From: a virus
Reading direction: 5' to 3' (one strand)
Virus record (IMG/VR): IMGVR_UViG_3300018411_000041
Location: 1 to 41,608 of that record
DNA length: 41,608 bases
The notes below the pieces were generated by a model, which saw only the letters and a list, made by a program, of their open reading frames with translations, ran no database searches and was not told where the DNA came from. A program made the position numbers and the translations under genes. Positions 10,769 through 20,081 of the stretch are shown here, piece by piece. Every line of letters begins with the position of its first letter. Position 1 is the first letter of the stretch.

Positions 10769-12922
10769 TTAGTACAACTGTCTTCTAAAGCTTCTCTGTA
10801 TTCTCTTTTCTCTTTTTATATCATCGACCATATGCTCTACCGATATGTTCTTATTGAAGTTAAGTACAAGATCATTCGTGATATACCTTATCTTATTTTC
10901 AAGTTGAGTTGAAACGATATCATCTCTTTCTTTCTTATAGTCTTCTAGTAATTGTATAAGCTCATCTTCTTTTTCTTTTAGTTCACTCTCTTCGTAGTAA
11001 GAATCTGAGTATTTTTCATTTAAGTAAACCTTGTTACTCTTTAGCAGAAGTTGAGTGTTTATGTTATAGTAGTATAGATTCTTTCCATTAAGAAGTAACC
11101 AGTAACTTAATAGACTTGCTATCACTAAGTCATCGTTACCACCTTCGGAGTGATCTATTCTTCCGTTCTTAATTACTAGTCCAAGTATTTGGTGTGAAAG
11201 CTTACTATCGTATAACGATGAAGAGGTATATTTTAACATGTGGTTAAGAGTTGTGCTATAGAGTTCTGATCTTGATGTTATACCAGAACCAGAAGTACTA
11301 AACCCTATGTACTTTCTTAACTTAGTAAAGAGTTCTTCGTTGTAGTAACTTGCTCTCTCTAACTGTTTAAACATATCTTCGTTTTTTTCTCTTTCCTGTA
11401 TAACCATACTAAATAATCTTCTAAAAGGATTAATCTGATGTACTATAAGTTTTTGTATGATGTAATCTATTATAACGCTTGCGCTACTTCTTCGTTCGAT
11501 GATCATTACTAAATTTTCATGTGTAAGTAGAAAGCTTACAAAAAAATCTGCAAGACTAATAAGATTAAGTTCATTAAATACCGCTGTACAAATGACTTCA
11601 CCTGAAGATGAATCGCGTACAACCATAGCTATATCGTCTCTTCCTATGCCTTCTGAAGTATCTATACCAGCTATAAAAGATATACCTTGTGCTTTATATC
11701 GCTCTATAGTTTCTTCAGAAATATACCAGTTAAGTATATAACCGTATGGTTTGTATATCTCTATTCTTGGATTTTCTACTATACTGTTTTTGATACACTC
11801 TATATGTTCTTTTGCTATAGGTGAAGATGAAGTACCTGCCGTCCATCGATTAAACAAATCTCTATCTGCACTTTCACCGTCAGCGATAGTCTCACTTAGT
11901 TTTTCTCTCATCCATTCGTCACTATACCCTAGCTGTCTATAGCTCATGGTGATATTTACTATAGCTTTTTTAGTTTCATTTGATGCTGCTCTACTGTTCT
12001 TATATACAAAATCAACTAGAGAAGCATTGTTTTCAAGATCAAAAAAGTTTTCATTCCATACTGTTGCTGAATTCCATAGTTTATAGATATAAGACGAATC
12101 TCTATCTTCTAGATTTCCTGTAGTAGTTGTAAGTATAGTTCCATATGGCTTATTGTTTTCTTTTGCTGATTCACGTGCGGCGTTACCCGCCATAAGAGCA
12201 GCCGATAAAGCTATAGAAATATTTGGTATAAAACACGCTTCATCAACGTGAAGTATAGGGCTTGTAAAACCTCTACCTACGTTGTTTGCAAGCTTAGGAG
12301 ACATATTTGAAAGGTTTCCCTTATACATGTTTCCTAACTGTTTTAATTGGATCTCTTCTGTGTTAAAGATGTCTTCTCTTGATTTGAAGTTAAGGTATAC
12401 TGGAAGCTCTTCTTGTATCTTCTTGATGCGGTCTAAGTTCTGAGAACGAAGATCATCGGAACGTGTTAACATGTTTATATGTGTGTTTACTGTACCATAA
12501 TTTAACAGGTAGACCATTAACATATCTGTAGAAAACGATTTACCTGTTTGTCGTGGTTGTATAAGTATAGAAGTTATATGATTAAAGAAACTCCAGTATA
12601 GAGCTATGTTTGCTCTATTTGCTTTAAATGGTAGTCCTTCTGTTCCAGCTAAAGGCGGAGCTTTTGCTATTTCTCTAAAGAAGTACCATGGGTTATTTTT
12701 TACTTCATAGAGAATCTTAGTCATCGTATCGATATCTAACTTCTCTACGTCATGAGGATCTACAAACTCTAGTTCTGGTTGAAGTAGAGCAAGATGAAAC
12801 GCGTGATTTACTATACCCATATCTCTATACAGATTTGCTAATCTTAAAAAGTGTTTATTAGGTGTATTTACATGAACTATAGCTGTAGGGTATTTCTTCC
12901 AATCATTTAAAAATAATATCAT
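10769..12922 (-). CDS. terL: Terminase large subunit (DNA packaging ATPase/nuclease)
   Basis: This is the motor that pumps and cuts DNA at the portal during head filling. The 717-residue protein has a Walker A-type QPRQTGKS at residues 122-129 and a Walker B ILHVDEA with D227 and catalytic E228. A coupling-like TTTTGN lies at 265-270. The C-terminal RNase H-fold nuclease has D421 (AGIDTSEG), E476 (MIIERRSS) and D597/D598 (GGNDDLVIA), the usual three acidic clusters. This is the T4 gp17 type layout. The last ~100 residues are charged and look like coiled coil. ATG start is preceded by GGAAAGG. It lies 12 bp after the DNA polymerase fragment, so the two are probably cotranscribed. No small terminase subunit can be named with confidence in the window. 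Confidence 0.92.
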   Translation of the reverse strand: MILFLNDWKKYPTAIVHVNTPNKHFLRLANLYRDMGIVNHAFHLALLQPELEFVDPHDVEKLDIDTMTKILYEVKNNPWYFFREIAKAPPLAGTEGLPFKANRANIALYWSFFNHITSILIQPRQTGKSFSTDMLMVYLLNYGTVNTHINMLTRSDDLRSQNLDRIKKIQEELPVYLNFKSREDIFNTEEIQLKQLGNMYKGNLSNMSPKLANNVGRGFTSPILHVDEACFIPNISIALSAALMAGNAARESAKENNKPYGTILTTTTGNLEDRDSSYIYKLWNSATVWNENFFDLENNASLVDFVYKNSRAASNETKKAIVNITMSYRQLGYSDEWMREKLSETIADGESADRDLFNRWTAGTSSSPIAKEHIECIKNSIVENPRIEIYKPYGYILNWYISEETIERYKAQGISFIAGIDTSEGIGRDDIAMVVRDSSSGEVICTAVFNELNLISLADFFVSFLLTHENLVMIIERRSSASVIIDYIIQKLIVHQINPFRRLFSMVIQEREKNEDMFKQLERASYYNEELFTKLRKYIGFSTSGSGITSRSELYSTTLNHMLKYTSSSLYDSKLSHQILGLVIKNGRIDHSEGGNDDLVIASLLSYWLLLNGKNLYYYNINTQLLLKSNKVYLNEKYSDSYYEESELKEKEDELIQLLEDYKKERDDIVSTQLENKIRYITNDLVLNFNKNISVEHMVDDIKREKRIQRSFRRQLY

Positions 12923-12934
12923 AGATACCTTTCC

Positions 12935-15061
12935 TTAAGTTCTCTTAAACATTTCAGATACAAGTAGATTGTTATCTAAAAGTACTCCAAGAGATTCAAG
13001 TACGATTCGATGTTGTATAGTGATATCAAGTATGATCTTTTTGATATCTATAGTAGCAGCTATCTCTTTCGGTATACCATTTGACTCAATTAAAGATGTT
13101 TCTAGATATATAGTAGGTAAATATTTCTTCTCTGTTCTTATAGCCCAGTCTGTTAATTTAGTTTGTATCTCTTTATCTTCTATAGTGTTTATCCAGTTAG
13201 TAAACGTACTCTTGTTTATTAGAGTAGTTGGTATCTTGATTACGTTGTAAGGTGGATTTGGTATAGTACCATACTTACTACTAAATACATCCATCCAAAA
13301 TGTATGACGTTGAAAAGGTGAGTCTTCTTCACCTTTTACATATGCTTCTTTATTCTTAATACTTGATTTCTTAAAGTATACAACATTACCTTTACGTACA
13401 TTTTCAGCTATAGAGTTTTCTACATCTATAACGTGATTGATTACTGAAAGTACTTTTACTCTTTGATTGTTATGAACTGTTTCAAGTATACTTTTAATAA
13501 GATTACTACAGTCTTTTACAAGTACTTTTGGTGTAGCTGAGTTCTTGAGATGTACACCTTTAATTTCAAGCTCTGGTGTTTTATAAACACTTCCTTCTTG
13601 CATAACGGTATAAGCTGCGTAGTGTTTAGATACTTCAGCAGGCATATGTACAGTCCATAGATACTCGTTTTTCATAGCAAGTATGTTAATATCTTCATCG
13701 CTAATATTTAGATTCTTAGATAGCTGTGCAAGTATATGAATGATTACTTGAGTAGACATAAATGCTACACAAGAAGCAACTGCTATAGTCTTTGGTGTAA
13801 TATCATAGTTACCATTATACCAAAGAACCCATTTATCTAATGTAAAACAAGTTGAGTCTGTATCGCTAAGTACTACAGCTTTTCTTCTCATGTACCCGAT
13901 ACGATGAGCATTTACTGGCATGATAGTTGATAGAAAGAAGCAAGATATAAAGTCTTGATACTTATTTAACACGTTATAAACATTTAAGGAAGTGTTGTAG
14001 ATATTAGACGTTAACCCTAACGCATTCATCTTTATATAATCTTTACCATATCCTTGTACTTCATAGAAGAACAACTCATGTACATAGTTGAGTATGTTAC
14101 TATCGATAGAGTTAATCTTCTCTATATATTCATCGTTAACTTCATTCGTTATAACCTTATGTGTAAGCTCATCTATATAGTTACGTATGAACTTACTATT
14201 AAACTCTTTTAGATGGTATAGATCGTTAGTGTAACATATAGCTGCTCTGTGGTAAGGTGTTAACTTACTTAAAAAAGAGTATACCTTTTCTCTATAGAAA
14301 GTGGGATTTTCAAAGTACAGATCAGAAGAATACATAAGTACGTGTATAGTATCTTCTACAGTTGGTAAATGTAGATTATACTTAGTCACAACTTGTTCTA
14401 TGGTCTTTACATCTGTATTTGAAGCTATGTAAACTATATTGTTAAATACGTCAGAAGGAGTAGGGTAATATCTATTTCCTGCTATGATATTTTCATTACT
14501 TGCATTTGCTAATGAAGTAACTGTTCTTGTAGTTGAAGTAAGAGTACTATGTCCAGTAAAGTTATATAGAGCACAAGCACTTTGAGCAAAAGAACCAGAT
14601 AAAGAGTTGTTATAGATCTTCATCATGTTCTGCTCATTATTCTTTGCAGTAAAGAGATCTTTATTGTTTTCAAGTTTTGCTTTATGAGCTAATTTTTTAG
14701 CTATAGATCTTTTCTTTACGTTAGTTGTAATAAACTCAGAGTGTACTGATTTCTTTACATTCTTACTTAAGTACGTAGTGAAGGTAGGAGTTATGATGTT
14801 ACCTTCTTTTACTGTATCTGTAATGTACTTTAACAATGAACCCGTCTGTACAGTTCTATCTTGATTCTCTTCTCTTTGAAAGTACTTAATGTTCTTATCT
14901 TTAAAAGAAGAACGTAGTAGATTTTTAGCTTCTACTTCAGCTTGTTCTATAGGTAAGTTCCTTGTTACTGAAAGATAGAATGACGTTTGCTTAATATAAG
15001 ACTCAAGTAAGTTCATCTGAGACTTATAGAAGCTTGCAGGAAGGTTAAAGATTGTTTGCAT
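12935..15061 (-). CDS. DNA polymerase family B, C-terminal (palm motif B/C) fragment
   Basis: The 708-residue protein carries two of the three family B polymerase signatures. Motif B is KIYNNSLSG at about residues 148-156, where 'KxxxNSxYG' is usual. Motif C is VVLSDTDS with D400 and D402. Further on, EIKGVHLKNSATP resembles the 'KKG' thumb-side block. Motif A (DxxSLYP) and the 3'-5' exonuclease motifs were not found, so the N-terminal half is presumably encoded elsewhere and the polymerase works as two chains. About 240 residues separate motifs B and C, far more than in compact family B enzymes. The motif B Tyr is Ser. ATG start is preceded by AAAGAG. A beta' identity was considered and rejected, because the aspartates sit in DTDS rather than NADFDGD. 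Confidence 0.72.
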   Translation of the reverse strand: MQTIFNLPASFYKSQMNLLESYIKQTSFYLSVTRNLPIEQAEVEAKNLLRSSFKDKNIKYFQREENQDRTVQTGSLLKYITDTVKEGNIITPTFTTYLSKNVKKSVHSEFITTNVKKRSIAKKLAHKAKLENNKDLFTAKNNEQNMMKIYNNSLSGSFAQSACALYNFTGHSTLTSTTRTVTSLANASNENIIAGNRYYPTPSDVFNNIVYIASNTDVKTIEQVVTKYNLHLPTVEDTIHVLMYSSDLYFENPTFYREKVYSFLSKLTPYHRAAICYTNDLYHLKEFNSKFIRNYIDELTHKVITNEVNDEYIEKINSIDSNILNYVHELFFYEVQGYGKDYIKMNALGLTSNIYNTSLNVYNVLNKYQDFISCFFLSTIMPVNAHRIGYMRRKAVVLSDTDSTCFTLDKWVLWYNGNYDITPKTIAVASCVAFMSTQVIIHILAQLSKNLNISDEDINILAMKNEYLWTVHMPAEVSKHYAAYTVMQEGSVYKTPELEIKGVHLKNSATPKVLVKDCSNLIKSILETVHNNQRVKVLSVINHVIDVENSIAENVRKGNVVYFKKSSIKNKEAYVKGEEDSPFQRHTFWMDVFSSKYGTIPNPPYNVIKIPTTLINKSTFTNWINTIEDKEIQTKLTDWAIRTEKKYLPTIYLETSLIESNGIPKEIAATIDIKKIILDITIQHRIVLESLGVLLDNNLLVSEMFKRT

Positions 15062-15143
15062 GTCTGTACTCTTTTGTTTTTGAAGATCATCGAATTTTCT
15101 ACTAAATATTTTTTAATGTAGCTTAGTACTATTACAGAAAAAA

Positions 15144-15176
15144 CCAGCCACTCAACTTCCAAGGTTGAGTGGTTGG
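15144..15176 (-). terminator. Intrinsic terminator after the beta' fragment
   Basis: A 13-bp stem (15144-15156 with 15164-15176, one G-T pair) has a 7-nt loop. On the - strand it is followed by a U6 run (A-run at 15138-15143). It separates the beta' gene from the DNA polymerase gene. Confidence 0.8.
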
Positions 15177-15187
15177 TTGAAGGTAAG

Positions 15188-16495
15188 TTAACTAAAGAGT
15201 TCGTCTACAGATAGTTGTATAGAGTTCTTTTCTACACCATGCATAAGCGATAGAAACATCGATGTAACAGTTGACGTTACTTCTGTGGATAGGTTAAAGA
15301 TAGCGTTTGGTTGATTCTTATAACCTATATTAGTACAATGATAACATATGTTGTTTTCCTTAGATAAACAGTACATAGCTGATCTTATTTCAACTTCTTT
15401 ATTCTCGAATTGTTGTATGTCTTTTACATCTTTAATAAGCGTCCATTTATTGTTTACCTTAATCTCTCTACCTATAAGTTTACTAAATAGGTCTTTATTT
15501 ATCACGCGAAATAAACCGCGAGTAGTTCCGCAATCTTCGTCTTTAATTACAAGACTACCTAATGATCTTAACATAACTTTACTTTGTACGCCTCCAAGCT
15601 GTGTAAGAGCTCCTCTAGAGTAGCTGCCATATCTCATAGCCTGAATGTACTGTGGAAAGTTTTTCTCATCTGTCTGTAATCCTTCTTCAAGAGTATTTAC
15701 TATAGGAGAAGGAGAAGTTCTTTCTTTAAAAGCATCTTCACTTCCATAAAGCAAATACATCTTTTTTCTTGCTTTTCTTGACTTCTTGTTTAAAAGTACA
15801 TCAGCAGAAGGATCATCTTTTAGATATTCGGTATCTAAAGCACTAAGTTTCTTTTCAAGCTCTACAACCTTTACAGGATCATTTAATTGATCCTTATATT
15901 CGTCTAATAAAGCTTTTCTATTTACATCGATATTAGTCGGTCTAGAGATGTTTTTCTCTGTAGCAGCTATATTAGTTAACTCAGCTATACACGTAAGGAA
16001 GAACACACGGTTTGTAATTTCTATCATTTCTTTTACCGATATATCGTTAGTCGTCATATCTTGTATATTCTTTACCTTTTCTACAAAGATATCTTGAATA
16101 ACACTTGCAGTTATCCTTGAATTAATATAAGGTACTCTGTCTAAAACTACAGAATGGAAGAGAAGTTTATTTACAATTAATCTTCCTACTTTAGTAGTAA
16201 GTTTTTCAGTTATACTTGACATCCAAGTAGAATCAACCTCTACTTCACTATCTACTCTAAATAAAGGTTCATTATTCTTTGCATCTACTATAGGTGAAAG
16301 AGTGTTTGTGCTATTTATATAGCTTAACCCATTGAGCTCTTTTACTAACATAAAAGGAACTATATTCTTTTTCCACTTTTCACTTGTATCGGGTAAAAGA
16401 GTGGAGAAAATAGATATGTACCAGTTTTTATTTTTGTACAAATCTGTATAAGTTAAACAGTACTTTAGGTACTCAAGTTTGTTCATACTGAGCAT
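15188..16495 (-). CDS. RNA polymerase beta'-like fragment (post-active-site part)
   Basis: The 435-residue protein follows the order of RpoC blocks downstream of the catalytic NADFDGD motif. LTTKVGRLIVN at ~99-109 matches 'TTvGR'. RYGSYSRGALTQLGGVQSK at ~288-306 matches 'SGARGs..Q..QL.GMRG'. EDCGTTRG at 320-327 matches 'DCGT..G'. VEIRSAMYC...CYHC at 368-387 matches 'VRSvLtC...GvCakCYG'. The last ~40 residues (STEVTSTVTSMFLSLMHG) line up with the start of the trigger loop, after which the protein ends. The catalytic aspartates and the C-terminal jaw are therefore in other genes, not seen here. ATG start with GAGG upstream; its 5' end overlaps the upstream gene by 23 bp, suggesting coupled translation. 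Confidence 0.8.
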   Translation of the reverse strand: MLSMNKLEYLKYCLTYTDLYKNKNWYISIFSTLLPDTSEKWKKNIVPFMLVKELNGLSYINSTNTLSPIVDAKNNEPLFRVDSEVEVDSTWMSSITEKLTTKVGRLIVNKLLFHSVVLDRVPYINSRITASVIQDIFVEKVKNIQDMTTNDISVKEMIEITNRVFFLTCIAELTNIAATEKNISRPTNIDVNRKALLDEYKDQLNDPVKVVELEKKLSALDTEYLKDDPSADVLLNKKSRKARKKMYLLYGSEDAFKERTSPSPIVNTLEEGLQTDEKNFPQYIQAMRYGSYSRGALTQLGGVQSKVMLRSLGSLVIKDEDCGTTRGLFRVINKDLFSKLIGREIKVNNKWTLIKDVKDIQQFENKEVEIRSAMYCLSKENNICYHCTNIGYKNQPNAIFNLSTEVTSTVTSMFLSLMHGVEKNSIQLSVDELFS

Positions 16496-17390
16496 GTGGC
16501 GTTACCTCTACAAATCCTTTTGCTTTTTGTGATCTAAATTGTAAAAAGTCTTCATACATAGTTGTAAGTACTCGAGATAAAGCTATGTACTTATCCTTTT
16601 TTGTCAAAAAGAGTAGAGAGTTTTCTTTAAAATACTCTAGAGGTTTTTTATAACTATCTTTACCTATAATAAGTATAGATAATATGTCTAATACAGCTTG
16701 AGGTGTTTTTACTTCTATATTACTTTCAATGTACTTATATACATCGATCTTTGTTATAGCAAGTATATCTTCTACATCAAGATTTACGTATCCTTGACTA
16801 AATAACACTCTTCCTAACGAAGCTGTTTCTTGAGTAAATATAAAGAAGTCATCGATGGTGTTTCTATGTTCTATACATAAGTCAGATGCGTCAGACAAAT
16901 CAACCTTATCTTCTATATACATGTGTATAGCAAACAACAGATTCTCATGTACATTTTTAAGCAATTCATGTAATCTATGTTCAGGTATATAGGTATAGAA
17001 CTCAAACAAATCACGTAATATATTTATAGGAGTATCTTGAGCGTATATTCTATTCTCAAGTACCGAATAGTCTTCTAATGACTGAAACAAATATAAACAG
17101 TCCGCTAAAGCAGTAACCTCTTCTAATGTGGGATTACTTTCATTATCTATAGTTATAGAGTGTTCATTAAGTATCTTCTCTACTTCTCTATACACTATAA
17201 ATTGTACTTGATCTTGTAGGCTATCTGTAGAGTGGTACTCGTTTACAGCAATTAAGTCAAGTATCTTATCTTGATAACTACTTAAACCAAACTTATTACA
17301 TACTTCAGTAGCTTTATATAGAGCCTGTTTTCTACCTTCAGAATAAACCGTCTCTATATAATAAACTATAAGTTCATCGAGGTGTTTCAC
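16473..17390 (-). CDS. Unknown protein upstream of the beta' fragment
   Basis: A 305-residue, mostly helical, acidic and leucine-rich protein without a signal peptide, membrane segment or recognised motif. The start is GTG with AGGA about 10 nt upstream. Its end overlaps the start of the beta'-like gene by 23 bp, so the two are almost certainly translated from one message. A role near transcription is possible from context only. Confidence 0.75.
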   Translation of the reverse strand: MKHLDELIVYYIETVYSEGRKQALYKATEVCNKFGLSSYQDKILDLIAVNEYHSTDSLQDQVQFIVYREVEKILNEHSITIDNESNPTLEEVTALADCLYLFQSLEDYSVLENRIYAQDTPINILRDLFEFYTYIPEHRLHELLKNVHENLLFAIHMYIEDKVDLSDASDLCIEHRNTIDDFFIFTQETASLGRVLFSQGYVNLDVEDILAITKIDVYKYIESNIEVKTPQAVLDILSILIIGKDSYKKPLEYFKENSLLFLTKKDKYIALSRVLTTMYEDFLQFRSQKAKGFVEVTPHAQYEQT

Positions 17391-17431
17391 TTTGTTCTAT
17401 CCTGTTGAAGTTGTTCTTTAAAAAAAAGAGC

Positions 17432-17459
17432 ATGAGAAGATCGGCTAGAATCTTCTCAT
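17432..17459 (-). terminator. Probable terminator of the 465-residue gene
   Basis: A 10-bp perfect stem (17432-17441 with 17450-17459) has an 8-nt loop. On the - strand it is followed by four bases and then U8 (A-run 17420-17427). It lies between two - strand genes and ends the upstream one. Confidence 0.65.
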
Positions 17460-17473
17460 ACTTCTTCCGTACA

Positions 17474-18871
17474 TTAGCCAGCTATTACATCCGTCTGAGA
17501 TAACAAATACTTCGTTAAGTACCTAATACAGCTATATAAAGCTGCTTCTTTTACATCTAACTTACTATCAACATCCATCATCTGTTTCATATCAAATAAC
17601 AGATCCCATGCGTTTGAATATCTATAGTGAATCTTTGCAATGATTGTTAACGCTATTTTTTCAATATCGTTCAGATCTAAAAGAGTAAGTTCGTCTAAGT
17701 ACTCGTTAACAAGTTTATGCGTTTCTTGTCTGTACGTTTCAGAGTTAATACCTAAAAACTCATGAGCTTTTTTATCTTCTTCATGCATATTATAAAAGAC
17801 GCTATCATAAGCTTGAGCTATAAGCAGTCTTACAGTACTTAACTTATCCTTATTTAAAGACAAAGCGTATAACGACTTGATCTTATTCCACTTATCTACA
17901 TACTCTTCTTTCTTTGCAATAAGAGTATTTGTGTTGATAGACGTAGAGTTTTCAAAAGCTATAAATCCAAAAATAGCTTCAATAGGTACTTCTTTTTCAA
18001 CAAGTACATCAAATGACTCTTGGTAAATAACGATATTTAGCTTTTCAGACTTGTTCAAGTAGCTAAACTTAACATTTGACTTTTCACTCAGTATGGTGCC
18101 TTGACGAATATTTGATTTATATAGATCCAAACTCAGTAACAACTTCCTAGCAAAGAAACTCTTATTTGAGTTTGCTTTAACTTTTAGTTGATTTAATGTC
18201 AAACCAAACTGAATGTCTAACTTCTGTAGAAGATTTCTATAGAATATATAGTTAACTAAGTTATAGTAGATGTAGTCGGGTAAATCGAGATCTATTTCAT
18301 TTACAGACATCTTAATAAAAGACATTACACGAGCTTCACCTACCGTGTTTAAAAACTCAGTAAGATCCGTATCTATATCTTCGTCTTCAGTAAGAAGATA
18401 TTGTATAGGGTTAAACTCTGGTAAGCTTAACTTAGCTACGGGTAATGTTTCGTAGAACGTAGAGTTAATAGAGTTATTTTTTAGCTCATCTTGTATAAGT
18501 TCTGTATTAAATATACCTGGTAAGCTAAAGTACGTAACGTTAAAGAACTCTTCAGGTTCAATTTCTTTATGTCTAGAGATAGTCTTTTGTAGCTCTTCAG
18601 AGAACAATACTACGTTCTTTTTTACAGTATTTCGTGCAAAAGCAATATGTTCGCTAAACAACTTAGTTAAGTCATCTATATAGTTATCCATGTAAGCATC
18701 GTGCTGTACCGTCGCTTGACCGGCAAGCATAGTCTGACGACTATCTTCATTACAAGAAGATAATACTAACTCATTTAATAGAGTAGTTTTCTTTGGTACT
18801 AAACGTATACCTCTGTCTTTAAAAGCAGGAAGTAAATTAAAAGCGGTGTCGATAGAGATTGAGGTTAGCAT
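17474..18871 (-). CDS. Unknown protein, possibly structural or replication-associated
   Basis: A 465-residue soluble protein that I do not recognise. It is rich in helices and charged residues, with no transmembrane segment, nucleotide-binding loop or cysteine cluster. The ATG is preceded by a strong AAGGAGT. It is followed by a terminator and preceded, 15 bp upstream, by a small gene on the same strand, so the pair is likely one unit. Confidence 0.75.
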   Translation of the reverse strand: MLTSISIDTAFNLLPAFKDRGIRLVPKKTTLLNELVLSSCNEDSRQTMLAGQATVQHDAYMDNYIDDLTKLFSEHIAFARNTVKKNVVLFSEELQKTISRHKEIEPEEFFNVTYFSLPGIFNTELIQDELKNNSINSTFYETLPVAKLSLPEFNPIQYLLTEDEDIDTDLTEFLNTVGEARVMSFIKMSVNEIDLDLPDYIYYNLVNYIFYRNLLQKLDIQFGLTLNQLKVKANSNKSFFARKLLLSLDLYKSNIRQGTILSEKSNVKFSYLNKSEKLNIVIYQESFDVLVEKEVPIEAIFGFIAFENSTSINTNTLIAKKEEYVDKWNKIKSLYALSLNKDKLSTVRLLIAQAYDSVFYNMHEEDKKAHEFLGINSETYRQETHKLVNEYLDELTLLDLNDIEKIALTIIAKIHYRYSNAWDLLFDMKQMMDVDSKLDVKEAALYSCIRYLTKYLLSQTDVIAG

Positions 18872-18886
18872 TTCTTACTCCTTGTA

Positions 18887-19102
18887 TTATTTAAACATTG
18901 CTTGTTTAATCTCATTACAAGCAATGTTGATTACTAACTGCTTGGTAACGATACTTGACTCTAAACTACCCGACACGTCTTTATTTGCAACTCTACACAT
19001 AACAGAAGATACAAGTTCAAGTACGTTTGCTAAACAACATACGGTAGCTTTATCTTCTAACGAATACGGGTTATCGGTTGGCGATACAGTAATGTCTGAC
19101 AT
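18887..19102 (-). CDS. Small unknown protein (71 residues)
   Basis: The frame is open upstream to about 19138, but the best start is the ATG at 19102 (protein begins MSDITVSPTD), which has AGGAGA seven bases upstream. The protein contains three Cys in short order (VCCLANVLELVSSVMC) and a hydrophobic middle. It is the first gene of the leftward unit and starts opposite the tRNA-Arg gene. Function unknown. Confidence 0.65.
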   Translation of the reverse strand: MSDITVSPTDNPYSLEDKATVCCLANVLELVSSVMCRVANKDVSGSLESSIVTKQLVINIACNEIKQAMFK

Positions 19103-19150
19103 AAAAAATCTCCTGAGAACTAAGGAACAACGAATCAAAATATAGTTTTT

Positions 19151-19178
19151 ATTACTTTAATTTTTAATTAAAAGTAAT
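19151..19178. promoter_or_regulatory. AT-rich inverted repeat in a divergent promoter region
   Basis: ATTACTTT (19151-19158) pairs with AAAGTAAT (19171-19178), with further A/T pairing inside. It lies between the start of the small - gene and the tRNA-Arg gene on +. TAATAT/TATACT at about 19176-19183 could be a -10 element for the tRNA. It may be an operator or simply promoter AT content. Confidence 0.3.
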
Positions 19179-19206
19179 ATACTGTAGACACATACACGTC
19201 TAACTT

Positions 19207-19283
19207 CTGTCGATAGCTCAGTTGGATAGAGCAACGGCCTTCTAAGCCGTAGGTCGCTGGTTCGAACCCAGCTCGACAGGCCA
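19207..19283 (+). tRNA. tRNA-Arg (anticodon UCU)
   Basis: A 77-nt cloverleaf. The acceptor CTGTCGA pairs fully with TCGACAG, the D stem is GCTC/GAGC, the anticodon stem ACGGC/GCCGT encloses loop CTTCTAA, and the T stem GCTGG/CCAGC encloses TTCGAAC. CCA is encoded. It reads AGA (and AGG), the main arginine codon in most genes here. Confidence 0.96.
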
Positions 19284-19298
19284 AACATTTTTGCTTTT

Positions 19299-19337
19299 CA
19301 CACTTCCCACACGGTTTAAGGCCATGTGGGAAGTGTG
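19299..19337. terminator. Convergent-junction hairpin after tRNA-Arg
   Basis: Bases 19299-19311 pair with 19325-19337 (13 bp, 13-nt loop). The hairpin sits between the tRNA (+) and the end of a - strand gene. No U-tract follows in either direction. Confidence 0.65.
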
Positions 19338-19345
19338 ACTCTCAC

Positions 19346-20080
19346 TTAAGAGTAAAAGCCAATAAGCCTATTCTTCTGATTTTCATTTAACGAATACATA
19401 ACTCTCTCAAGATTTAATGTCTTAAAGGCGTTAGTACGATTAGAGATATCGCAAGTATCGAGAACTAAAAACATCAGTCTAGAATAGTTAGTGTACTCTG
19501 TCTCAGTACCAGGCCAAAGTCCAGGTTCAGTATATACCTTGTACTCATTAAAATGCTTTACACGGTTATTATAAACAACTTGAAGCAATGTACCCCATTC
19601 TTTATTAAACTCTGACTGATCAGCAAAATTTAACATATCTCTCATAACCTTATAAAGACTGTAGTGTCTTTTTGCAATATTTACTGGTGTGTCGGTTTCA
19701 TGATTCGCAACAAAGTCAGCTACTACGGCTCTAAGTTTTTCATTTGCTATAAAGACGTCTACTGGATTAGTTCTATTTGCAATTTGTAGAGTTTCAGTAG
19801 AAGGAATAGTGCCAGAAGTAAACATATTTATCTCTTCAGTAACAGGTGGTTGAATAACAGGAGAATCTTCTACTATAGATGGAATAGTAGGAGAACTAAC
19901 TAAAAGCTCTAAAGACTCTACAGCTACCTTAGCAGAATCTTCTTCTATCACATTGACTTCATAGTCAACATCGCTATTCTCTTCTACTTCTTTTACTTCT
20001 TCGGTAGTAGAAGATTTAACTAACTGGTTATGATATCTCTTTGGCATAGAGTTCTCTTCACTTTCGTTTAGGTTTAACAT
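19346..20080 (-). CDS. Unknown protein with acidic, proline-rich N-terminus
   Basis: A 244-residue protein. Residues ~15-100 are acidic, Val/Ser/Pro-rich and probably disordered. The C-terminal ~140 residues look folded (motif KRHYSLYKVMRDMLNFAD). It starts one base after the stop of the SLOG-like gene, so translation is probably coupled. An alternative start at the internal Met of MPKRYHN (about 20044) is possible. Function unknown. Confidence 0.7.
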   Translation of the reverse strand: MLNLNESEENSMPKRYHNQLVKSSTTEEVKEVEENSDVDYEVNVIEEDSAKVAVESLELLVSSPTIPSIVEDSPVIQPPVTEEINMFTSGTIPSTETLQIANRTNPVDVFIANEKLRAVVADFVANHETDTPVNIAKRHYSLYKVMRDMLNFADQSEFNKEWGTLLQVVYNNRVKHFNEYKVYTEPGLWPGTETEYTNYSRLMFLVLDTCDISNRTNAFKTLNLERVMYSLNENQKNRLIGFYS

Positions 20081-20081
20081 C

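Noticed and set aside
12935-15061. Reading this gene as an RNA polymerase beta' catalytic piece
   Set aside because: The aspartates are in DTDS next to a KxxxNS motif, the family B DNA polymerase order; no NADFDGD motif.
19207-19283. tRNA-Arg gene as an integration (att) site
   Set aside because: No integrase in the window and no second copy of the tRNA 3' end seen; the tRNA is complete and flanked by its own hairpin.
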